Source: Pirellulaceae bacterium
GTDB taxonomy: Bacteria > Planctomycetota > Planctomycetia > Pirellulales > Pirellulaceae
Length of the DNA stretch: 36,151 bases
Assembly (NCBI GenBank): GCA_028066335.1
Contig: JALCBQ010000014.1
Span: 1-36,151, forward strand
Reading direction: 5' to 3'
Part shown: positions 7,502 through 14,374 of the stretch, one piece after another
Layout of the letters: each line of letters begins with the position of its first letter
How positions within the stretch are numbered: the first letter of the stretch is position 1
The notes under the pieces: model-generated
What the model was told of the DNA's origin: nothing
Databases searched by the model: none
The model's input: only the letters and a program-made list of their open reading frames with translations
Program-made: the position numbers and the translations under genes

Positions 7502-9373
7502 GTGTACCGATCGCTTGAGCAGACGACGAACGACCTGGAAAAAAATGGCCATCTTATTCGCATAAACGAGGAGGTCGATGCGAATCTGGAAATGGCAGAA
7601 ATTCACCGGCGTGTTTTTCAGTCGTCAGGGCCTGCTATTCTGTTTACGAATGTTAAAGGATGCTCGTTTCCAGCCGTTTCCAACCTTTTTGGTTCCAAAG
7701 ATCGCGTCCATTTTCTTTTCCGATCAACACTAGCGACGGTTCAAAAATTAATTGATCTTAAGGTGGACCCCGCTTCAATCAGGAATCACTGGAAAAGTGG
7801 ATTGTCTCTTGCTCGGGCCGGTTGTCACACATTACCCAAAAAAGTTCGACGTGGTGCTATTTTCGAATCGACGACCGATATTAGCCAGTTGCCACAAGTT
7901 ATCTCATGGCCAAAGGATGGCGGCGCTTTTGTAACATTGCCCCAGGTCTATTCGGAAAGTGCGTTACAGCCGGGTTGGAAAAAATCGAATCTTGGCATGT
8001 ATCGTGTTCAGCTTTCGGGAAACGAGTACCGACCCGATCGACAAGTCGGCCTTCACTATCAAATTCATCGTGGAATAGGTGTCCATCACCAAGAGGCGAT
8101 TGCCTCAAAAAAACCATTCCGGGTGAATATCTTTGTTGGTGGTACGCCGGCGATGACGTTGGCTGCTGTTATGCCACTCCCCGAAGGGATGAGTGAACTG
8201 ACTTTTGCCGGCGCACTTGCAGGCCATCGAATCCCTATGGTCGCTCGGGCCGAAGGACCTGCTATCTATGCCGACGCCGATTTTTGTATTTGTGGTACTG
8301 TCGATCCAGAGCAACTTCTTCCTGAAGGCCCCTTTGGTGATCACCTTGGATACTACAGCTTGCAACATGAGTATCCTGTCCTGAATGTCGAGAAGGTTTA
8401 TCATCGCAAGGGAGCAATTTGGCCGTTTACCGTGGTCGGTCGTCCACCACAAGAAGATACATTCTTTGGCGAGATCATTCACGAAATTACAGGGCCGGTC
8501 ATTCCAACCGTTTTGTCAGGGGTAAAAGGGGTCCATGCCGTCGATGAGGCTGGGGTACACCCCTTGTTGCTTGCCATCGGCAGCGAACGTTATACCCCAT
8601 TTCAGGATGAAAGCCACCCACAAGAACTATTAACACAGGCGAATGCGATTTTGGGCCAGGGCCAGCTTTCATTGGCAAAATTTTTGTTTATTCTCAACGA
8701 GGCAGATGTTCCAGATCTCCGGCTTTCTGAAACAGGTGACTTTTTTGAAGAAATTTTGCAGAGAGTCGAGTGGAGCCGGGACCTGCATTTTCAAACAAAC
8801 ACAACGATAGATACCCTTGACTACTCGGGTAGTGGGGTCAACAGAGGGTCGAAAGTAGTTGTTGCAGCCAGGGGGCCAAAGGTTCGATCGTTATCTGGAG
8901 AACTGCCGGCAGGACTTACCTTGCCTGATGGATTTTGCAATCCCAAAATATGTCGTCGTGGAATACTTGTTATCGAAGGACCCTCCGTAAAAGATAGCGT
9001 GGGCATGGACGGGAGGGGAGATGATTCGGTTTTTTGTCGTTCCGAGGAGAGCTTGCTCCGGTTTTGTAAAAGTTTTACCAAGAAAGATTCGATCAACCAG
9101 TTTCCTCTGATCGTTTTAGTTGACGAGAGTGATTTTGTTGCAAGATCATGGGCAAACTTCTTATGGGTAGTTTTCACCCGAACAAACCCCGCCTCTGATG
9201 TTTTAGGGATAGAGCCTTTTATTCATGAGAAACATTTTGGTGTCCATGGATCATTGGTTTTAGATGCCCGTAAAAAAAATAGACACGCCCCGGCGCTGGT
9301 AGAAGATCCAAAAGTCATGGCAAAAGTCGACGCTCTGGCCGCTAAGGGAGGCCCGTTGGCAAGGTATCTGTAA
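7502..9373 (+). CDS. UbiD-family prenylated-FMN-dependent decarboxylase
   Basis: 623 residues from GTG 7502, which follows AAAGGA at a workable distance. Family landmarks are NLGMYRVQ (substrate/prFMN arginine region), PLPEGMSELTFAGAL, PEGPFGDHLGYYS (from residue 274, containing an active-site glutamate), VGRPPQEDTFFGE and VVFTRTNPASDVLG near the C-terminus. The sequence matches the longer UbiD group (about 600 residues or more) rather than the 490-residue E. coli UbiD. UbiD enzymes decarboxylate aromatic or unsaturated acids, most often in ubiquinone or menaquinone synthesis. The natural substrate here is not shown by context. A UbiX-type prenyl transferase would be needed and is not in this window. 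Confidence 0.85.
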   Translation: MYRSLEQTTNDLEKNGHLIRINEEVDANLEMAEIHRRVFQSSGPAILFTNVKGCSFPAVSNLFGSKDRVHFLFRSTLATVQKLIDLKVDPASIRNHWKSGLSLARAGCHTLPKKVRRGAIFESTTDISQLPQVISWPKDGGAFVTLPQVYSESALQPGWKKSNLGMYRVQLSGNEYRPDRQVGLHYQIHRGIGVHHQEAIASKKPFRVNIFVGGTPAMTLAAVMPLPEGMSELTFAGALAGHRIPMVARAEGPAIYADADFCICGTVDPEQLLPEGPFGDHLGYYSLQHEYPVLNVEKVYHRKGAIWPFTVVGRPPQEDTFFGEIIHEITGPVIPTVLSGVKGVHAVDEAGVHPLLLAIGSERYTPFQDESHPQELLTQANAILGQGQLSLAKFLFILNEADVPDLRLSETGDFFEEILQRVEWSRDLHFQTNTTIDTLDYSGSGVNRGSKVVVAARGPKVRSLSGELPAGLTLPDGFCNPKICRRGILVIEGPSVKDSVGMDGRGDDSVFCRSEESLLRFCKSFTKKDSINQFPLIVLVDESDFVARSWANFLWVVFTRTNPASDVLGIEPFIHEKHFGVHGSLVLDARKKNRHAPALVEDPKVMAKVDALAAKGGPLARYL

Positions 9374-9415
9374 CTCCCCATTTTCCCTTAACATGTTGGC
9401 CAAGGTAAGCGAATA

Positions 9416-10375
9416 ATGCTCGATCTTGAACTACTAGCTTATTTAAAAGATATAATTCTACTGTTATGGTTGACTGCGTTTGGTGGCTTTGTAGGTAGCT
9501 TTTTGAACGTTGTCATTTTTCGTATGCCTAATGGCCAGAGCCTTAGTATTCCGGGATCACACTGTTATTACTGTGGGGTGCCAATTCGTTGGTTTGATAA
9601 TATCCCAGTTTTTAGTTGGTTGTTCCTTGGGGCAAAATGTCGACACTGCCTAGGCCCAATTTCAATCCGTTATCCAATGGTTGAGCTCAGTTTTGCAATC
9701 GTTTCTTTTCTCCTTGCACTGCGAGAAATATTTTCAAAACACTCGCTGGCAGTCCTCGAAAAGCTAAGCCGTTATTATCCCCACGACCATTGGTTGTTTG
9801 TAGAGGTCTTTGAGATACCTGCAGCAGGTTGGGTACGATATAGTGCCTACTTTCTCTTGTTTTGTCTTTTAGGCTCTATTACAGCGATTGGGTATGACCG
9901 GAAAAAGGTCCCTCTTCGGCTCCCAGTTATTGGTGAATTTTTGGGACTGCTGCTCGTCTTGTTTGCACCGGTATTATGGATCGATCTTGGCCCGAATAGT
10001 TGGTGGGATCGCCTTGTTTTAGCAGATAGCTCTCTTTGGGGTGGGGTGAGTTATCTCAACTCCATGGGTGAGCGATTTTTATTGCTGCTACTCTATAGCG
10101 CTTCTATGGTTGTTATCGGTGGCTCCCTTTCCTGGGTTGTCTATCGTAGTTCTACCCATTTTTATCGACGTAGTTGGTGGGCGTTGGCAGCCCAGTATGA
10201 GCTATTAGGGATTTATCTTGGTTGGCCTAGAATGATTGCCCTTTTAGCCTATTCAACACCTCCCCTAATTCTGTTAGTGATCTTTGCAAAGGTCAGAAAA
10301 AAGGAAGTCCCTGAGTACCTCTGGAGCCTTCTTCTTTTCTTTACTGCGATTATTGTCTTCCTGGGGATCGGGTAG
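9416..10375 (+). CDS. Prepilin peptidase homologue (A24 family), probably lacking peptidase activity
   Basis: 319 residues with several membrane segments. The N-terminal part matches the prepilin peptidase methylase/zinc region: [12 protein letters not shown], then CYYC (53-56) and CRHC (75-78), followed by [10 protein letters not shown]. The C-terminal part resembles the A24 peptidase domain but the catalytic aspartates are not where expected. In [10 protein letters not shown] the position normally held by the first Asp is Gly159. In place of GxGDxKL before LGWP there is [16 protein letters not shown], with Leu257 at the second Asp position. The active-type enzyme cleaves and methylates type IV pilin-like leaders at the inner membrane; this copy may only methylate or bind. 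The alignment was made by eye. Confidence 0.68.
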   Translation: MLDLELLAYLKDIILLLWLTAFGGFVGSFLNVVIFRMPNGQSLSIPGSHCYYCGVPIRWFDNIPVFSWLFLGAKCRHCLGPISIRYPMVELSFAIVSFLLALREIFSKHSLAVLEKLSRYYPHDHWLFVEVFEIPAAGWVRYSAYFLLFCLLGSITAIGYDRKKVPLRLPVIGEFLGLLLVLFAPVLWIDLGPNSWWDRLVLADSSLWGGVSYLNSMGERFLLLLLYSASMVVIGGSLSWVVYRSSTHFYRRSWWALAAQYELLGIYLGWPRMIALLAYSTPPLILLVIFAKVRKKEVPEYLWSLLLFFTAIIVFLGIG

Positions 10376-10541
10376 GTTTACTTCGGTTGGTCTGATTGTA
10401 GGGGCAGGGAGTGGTCGATATTCTGATTTTTGGAAATAGTTTCCTTCTGCGAGAGGAAATGTAACAAATATTTTAGAGAAGCTATATAGCCGAAAATCTA
10501 GAACATTCATGAATATCCCCAGATCGATACAAGAGGAAAAA

Positions 10542-11420
10542 ATGCCTGACTACATCGAAGAAAATTTAAAAGAAATCGTCAAGTCGCCTAGTTACCGTTT
10601 AGCTGAATATGATACTGCTTTTATAAAAAGTCCAGAGCTGCGGCCGATGCGTATGCACCTTGAAATGCTCAAACCTGAGTTAGCTCTTGTCGATCAAGAT
10701 ATCCAAGACACAGTTGTAACCTTTGGTGGAACCCAGATTGTTGAGCGGCCTGAAGCATTAAAGCGGCTGGACCGAGCAAAAATGCAACTTGAAAAAACTC
10801 CGAAAGATCCTCGTCGGAAAAGAGAGGTTCAGCGGGCACAGCGAGTTTTAGACAAATCAGGGTACTATGACGCAGCAAAAGAATTTGCCAATATTGTCTC
10901 AACCCGTTGCCTCAAAGAGACTGGCAATGAATACCATATCATTACCGGAGGTGGCCCTGGGATTATGGAGGCGGCAAATCGAGGCGCCTTTGAAGCGAAC
11001 AAAAGCTCGATCGGCCTTAATATTACATTGCCGCAGGAACAAGAACCTAACCCTTATATTACACCGGGCCTCTGTTTTCAGTTTCACTATTTTGCAGTAC
11101 GCAAAATGCACTTTTTACTACGAGCAAAAGCCTTGGTCGTTTTCCCTGGCGGGTTTGGAACTTTGGATGAACTTTTTGACGCACTGACTTTGCGTCAGAC
11201 CGAGTGTATGCAGAACATACCGATTATCCTTTTTGGAAGAAAGTATTGGGAACAGGTTGTCGATTTTCATTTTATGGCTGATGAAGGGGTGATCGCCGAC
11301 CATGACCTTGATTTGATCGACTTCGCTGAAACGGCCGAAGAAGCGTGGGAAATTATCGTTCAATACCATAATGAACCGACTGAACCCAAAGAGGTCCTAA
11401 AAAAGAAAACAAGGAAGTAG
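10542..11420 (+). CDS. LOG-family protein (lysine-decarboxylase-like Rossmann fold)
   Basis: 292 residues from ATG 10542, chosen because AGAGGAAAAA lies directly upstream; an in-frame ATG at 10509 has no such site. The two LOG signatures are present: GGGPGIMEAANRG (from about residue 136) and PGGFGTLDE (from about 202). Proteins with this PGGxGTxxE motif hydrolyse nucleoside monophosphates to base and ribose 5-phosphate, the cytokinin-activating reaction in plants; many bacterial members are of unknown role. The protein is about 100 residues longer at the N-terminus than compact LOGs, with a charged helical segment (LDRAKMQLEKTPKDPRRKRE) between the first strand and the GGGPG motif. No signal peptide. 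A hairpin follows the stop codon. Confidence 0.82.
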   Translation: MPDYIEENLKEIVKSPSYRLAEYDTAFIKSPELRPMRMHLEMLKPELALVDQDIQDTVVTFGGTQIVERPEALKRLDRAKMQLEKTPKDPRRKREVQRAQRVLDKSGYYDAAKEFANIVSTRCLKETGNEYHIITGGGPGIMEAANRGAFEANKSSIGLNITLPQEQEPNPYITPGLCFQFHYFAVRKMHFLLRAKALVVFPGGFGTLDELFDALTLRQTECMQNIPIILFGRKYWEQVVDFHFMADEGVIADHDLDLIDFAETAEEAWEIIVQYHNEPTEPKEVLKKKTRK

Positions 11421-11456
11421 AAAAAGTATCTGCTTGAGAGATGGTCGAATTCGAGT

Positions 11457-11488
11457 AAGCTTGTCCTTGGTGGCAAGCTTTCTTTATT
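11457..11488 (+). terminator. Hairpin with T-rich tail after the LOG gene
   Basis: AAGCTTG at 11457-11463 pairs with CAAGCTT at 11474-11480, with two further pairs inside (one G-T). TCTTTATT follows. It lies 37 bases after the LOG stop, as expected for an intrinsic terminator, although the tail is not a pure T run. Confidence 0.5.
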
Positions 11489-11506
11489 ACATACAAAGAA
11501 AATTCA

Positions 11507-12280
11507 ATGGACGTCCAAAAAGTATTTGGAACGAGTTCTCCTGTCGTTTTAGTAACAGGTGCAGGTGCAAAGCGGGTAGGCAGAGCGATCGTTCACCGAT
11601 TAGCGAATGGCCCCTATCGGGTTGCTATTCATGCCAATCGCTCCTTTGGTGAGGCCGGTGAATTAGCCGCTGAAATTGACCCAACGGGAAAAAAGGCGAT
11701 CGTCGTGCAGGCCGACCTTCAGAATTCTGGTGAAGTAAAGGGAATGGTCGACTCGGTGGTACGCCATTTTGGTCGAATCGATGGCTTGGTTAACAGCGCA
11801 GCTATTTGGGAAAAGAAAGAGTTACAAGAAGTCACTCCAGACGACCTAAGAAGACATTTTGAGATCAATAGTATTGGACTTTTTGTTTGTGCACAACAGG
11901 TCGGCCTTGTTATGGTACGGCAAAAAACAGGGGGAGTTATTGTTAACTTGGGCGACTGGGCGACGGTAAGGCCCTACCTGAATTACGCCGCCTACTTTCC
12001 TTCGAAGGGAGCGGTCGAAACAATAACAAAAAATTTAGCAGTCGAGTTAGGTAAGAAAAACCCAAACATTAGAGTTAACGCAATCTTGCCTGGACCGGTC
12101 CTCTTTCAAGAAAATGTTTCAGAAGAAGAAAAAAATCGTGTCGTTTCTCAGACCCTCTTGCAAAAAGGAGGGACGGCAGACCATATTGCTCACACGGTCG
12201 AATTTTTATTGGAGAACGATTTTATAACGGGTGTCTGTTTGCCCGTTGAGGGTGGACGGCGACTTTGGTCACCAGATTGA
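11507..12280 (+). CDS. Short-chain dehydrogenase, pteridine-reductase-like (PTR1/FolM type)
   Basis: 257 residues, single Rossmann domain. The cofactor loop is TGAGAKRVGRAI (from residue 17). HANRSFGEA (from 42) matches the HxxRS pattern that binds the NADPH phosphate in PTR1-like enzymes. The usual SDR catalytic Ser is replaced by Asp150 (LGDWA), followed at the PTR1 spacing by Tyr163 and Lys167 (YFPSK). This D-Y-K triad is characteristic of pteridine reductases such as Leishmania PTR1. The likely substrate is therefore a dihydropterin or related pterin, with NADPH as donor; a fatty-acid-type reductase is less likely. Neighbours give no folate context. It converges on ispD with only 24 bases between them. 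Confidence 0.78.
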   Translation: MDVQKVFGTSSPVVLVTGAGAKRVGRAIVHRLANGPYRVAIHANRSFGEAGELAAEIDPTGKKAIVVQADLQNSGEVKGMVDSVVRHFGRIDGLVNSAAIWEKKELQEVTPDDLRRHFEINSIGLFVCAQQVGLVMVRQKTGGVIVNLGDWATVRPYLNYAAYFPSKGAVETITKNLAVELGKKNPNIRVNAILPGPVLFQENVSEEEKNRVVSQTLLQKGGTADHIAHTVEFLLENDFITGVCLPVEGGRRLWSPD

Positions 12281-12304
12281 TAATCAATTTTGGTATTGGG
12301 CTTG

Positions 12305-13021
12305 TCAAAAGGGAAATGGGTTCGTTTGTTGTCGTGCCTGCTTGGAGAGAATCGCTTTTACTAACTCAAGATCATCTTGTGTAGTGATTTTAATATTTTG
12401 GCGGGACCCTTCGACCATGGTAATAGGGTGGTCAAGTGGCTCGACGAGGCTCGATTCGTCGGTATAGTTTACCCCTTCTTTTTTCTGACGATAGGCTTGT
12501 AGAAGGAGCTCCTTAGAAAATGCCTGGGGAGTCTGCGCTGCCCAGAGATTTTCCCGAGACTTTGTCGAAAGAATGTGCCCTTTTGAATTTCCTTTTTTCA
12601 GAGTGCTCGTAATTGGTGTTGCTAGAATTGCTGCTGAACTCTCTTGAGCCTTGTCGAATAATTTCCGTAGATCATCATTTTTAACACAGGGCCGTGCTGC
12701 GTCGTGGACGGCGATATGAGTAATGGAGGAATCGACAAGGGTAAGGCCGTTTTCAACAGAGTCGGTTCTTGTTTTACCCCCTAGAGCGACTTGGCAGCCG
12801 AGTAACGCGGCAGTTGCCGAGTAATTTTCGCTGAAGAAAGTTTTGTCTTCTGGGTGGATAACCAGAAGGATTTGTTTTACTTGCTCGAAAGATTGGAATT
12901 GTTCGACTGAATATTGCCAAACGGGTTTGTTGTTGATCTTGGCGTAAACTTTTTTGTAATGGGGGCTTCCAAAGCGGCTGCTTTTACCGGCCGCTGGCAA
13001 AATAATGGCAAATGAACTCAT
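12305..13021 (-). CDS. ispD: 2-C-methyl-D-erythritol 4-phosphate cytidylyltransferase
   Basis: 238 residues. It has the nucleotidyltransferase loop PAAGKSSRFG (residues 9-18), followed by a KKVYAKINNKPV segment with the substrate-binding Lys. VHDAARPCV is the IspD family signature. TPITSTLKKG, WAAQTPQAF, TDESSLVE and VEGSRQNIKITTQDDL follow in family order. It transfers CMP from CTP to methylerythritol phosphate, the third step of the non-mevalonate isoprenoid pathway, in the cytoplasm. It starts 28 bases after the pfkA stop and is probably co-transcribed with it. AAGG sits about 8 bases before the ATG. No other MEP-pathway gene is in the window. Confidence 0.93.
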   Translation of the reverse strand: MSSFAIILPAAGKSSRFGSPHYKKVYAKINNKPVWQYSVEQFQSFEQVKQILLVIHPEDKTFFSENYSATAALLGCQVALGGKTRTDSVENGLTLVDSSITHIAVHDAARPCVKNDDLRKLFDKAQESSAAILATPITSTLKKGNSKGHILSTKSRENLWAAQTPQAFSKELLLQAYRQKKEGVNYTDESSLVEPLDHPITMVEGSRQNIKITTQDDLELVKAILSKQARQQTNPFPF

Positions 13022-13049
13022 GGAACGGGCCTTAACAGGTGGTGGTGTA

Positions 13050-14069
13050 TTAGCTCGAAAGGGTCTCTAAAAGATCAAGCATGCTTTGTGGTATCGGCTT
13101 GGCGGTTGTTACTGCTTTTTCAAAAGAAGTTAAGGTAAGCTGGCCGGCGACCTCGCCAGCCATTGCGCCTGTTTCTCCTGAAAGAATCGAAGTGACGGCG
13201 TAGTCACCGAGGCGGCTGGCTAAAATTCTGTCTCCAGGTGTCGGGCTTCCGCCCCGTAATAAATGGCCTAAAATAACGAGCCGCATAGGGTAGGGACACC
13301 CCTGTTTTTCTAATGCTTCTTTGACGCCAACAACCCCTCCTCCTTCATCTCCTTCTGCAACAACAAGCATGATCGATTTTTTGCCTCTTTCTTTCAGCTC
13401 ATGGAGATGTGCAATGAGGCCAGGATAGTCATTAAGTGTTTCTGGTATGCAGACCATTTCGCAACCGGCAGCGAGTGCAGTATAGAGACAAATATATCCA
13501 CTATGACGACCCATTACCTCGATAAGGAACATTCTCTGGTGACTTTCGGCCGTTGTACGAACCTTGTCGACTGCTTCAACAGCTGTCCCAACAGCTGAAG
13601 AAAAACCGATCGTATAATCGGTTCCAAAGAGATCGTTGTCAATGGTTCCTGGGCACCCAATAATTTGTCCATTCCAATATTTGGAAAGGGCCATAGCACC
13701 GGCACAAGTCCCGTTGCCACCGATCGGAATTAATGCGTCAATATGATATTTATTTAAAACAGCTGCCGCCCTCTTTTGACCACTTTCTTGGCGAAATTCT
13801 TCACTACGGCTACTATAAAGAAAGGCACCGCCGACATTACTCCATCCTGAGACATCCCGCATGCGAAATAAAGGAGGGGATGCCTTTTCCGATGGTTGTG
13901 TTCCTTGCATGTCAACAGGCGAGTAAAATCGTTCTTCGAGAAGCCCTTGGTACCCTCGCAGAATGCCGACAACCTCATGCCCCTTCGAGAGAGCGCTTCG
14001 GACGATTGCACGAGTACAGGCATTCATGCCAGGGGCATCGCCACCAGAGCAAAAGAGGCCGATTCGCAT
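13050..14069 (-). CDS. pfkA: ATP-dependent 6-phosphofructokinase
   Basis: 339 residues. The N-terminal CSGGDAPGMNACTRA is the ATP-binding loop. GTIDND (141-146) carries the catalytic Asp144, and MGRHSGY and AEGDEGGG are substrate-binding motifs. Gly before TIDND and Gly120 after the GGN point to ATP rather than pyrophosphate as donor. The usual GGDGS is GGNGT here, so the Mg-associated Asp is Asn119; this is a conservative change and may be a subfamily trait. It phosphorylates fructose 6-phosphate in glycolysis. AGGAA lies seven bases before the ATG. A long inverted repeat (14098-14159) precedes the gene and ispD follows it. Confidence 0.9.
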   Translation of the reverse strand: MRIGLFCSGGDAPGMNACTRAIVRSALSKGHEVVGILRGYQGLLEERFYSPVDMQGTQPSEKASPPLFRMRDVSGWSNVGGAFLYSSRSEEFRQESGQKRAAAVLNKYHIDALIPIGGNGTCAGAMALSKYWNGQIIGCPGTIDNDLFGTDYTIGFSSAVGTAVEAVDKVRTTAESHQRMFLIEVMGRHSGYICLYTALAAGCEMVCIPETLNDYPGLIAHLHELKERGKKSIMLVVAEGDEGGGVVGVKEALEKQGCPYPMRLVILGHLLRGGSPTPGDRILASRLGDYAVTSILSGETGAMAGEVAGQLTLTSFEKAVTTAKPIPQSMLDLLETLSS

Positions 14070-14097
14070 GAAATATTCCTATCAATAAGGGGCCACA

Positions 14098-14159
14098 GGA
14101 AAAGGTTTGGTTTAAGATGCCCATTTTATCGATAAATGGAGTTCAACTAAACCCTTTCC
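14098..14159. promoter_or_regulatory. Long imperfect inverted repeat upstream of pfkA
   Basis: Outer arms GGAAAAGGTTTGGTT (14098-14112) and AACTAAACCCTTTCC (14145-14159) can form 14 of 15 pairs, including one G-U. Inside them CCATTTTATCGATAAATGG (14121-14139) is a near-perfect palindrome. The element ends 28 bases before the pfkA start codon. It could be an operator or a leader hairpin; no gene reads into it from either side, so it is not an ordinary terminator. Confidence 0.5.
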
Positions 14160-14272
14160 CGGTACTTTCTCGTCATTGGGAGCGGAATCTTCGAATAAGA
14201 AGAAAAACAGCCTGAGAGGCCGTGAGGCTAGGCTAAGGTGTGAAAAGTTTCTTTTGGTGGGAAGTTCGTCCT

Positions 14273-14301
14273 TTGTCGGTAGCTCGTTTTGAAGATATAA
14301 T
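14273..14301 (+). promoter_or_regulatory. Predicted sigma-70-type promoter for the SEC-C/TPR gene
   Basis: TTGTCG (14273-14278) and a perfect TATAAT (14296-14301) are spaced by 17 bases, about 73 bases upstream of the start codon at 14375. Planctomycete promoter consensus is poorly known, so this rests on the general bacterial pattern. Confidence 0.45.
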
Positions 14302-14374
14302 GTCTTTCTGCCAAGTTAGGTAGAAATAAGCTTTTCATTTGAAAATAGAATTTAACAGTAACGGGTAGGGAAAT

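Larger units (their letters stand above)
14070..14374. other. Divergent intergenic region between pfkA and the SEC-C/TPR gene
   Basis: 305 bases without a credible gene. It contains the long dyad at 14098-14159 close to pfkA, and a good promoter candidate at 14273-14301 reading toward the SEC-C gene. The 110 bases between them show nothing further that I can support. Confidence 0.55.

Noticed and set aside
10421-10475. Small inverted repeats before the LOG gene considered as a terminator
   Set aside because: GGAAA-TAG-TTTCC and TTTCCT/AGGAAA stems are short, compete with each other and have no T run.
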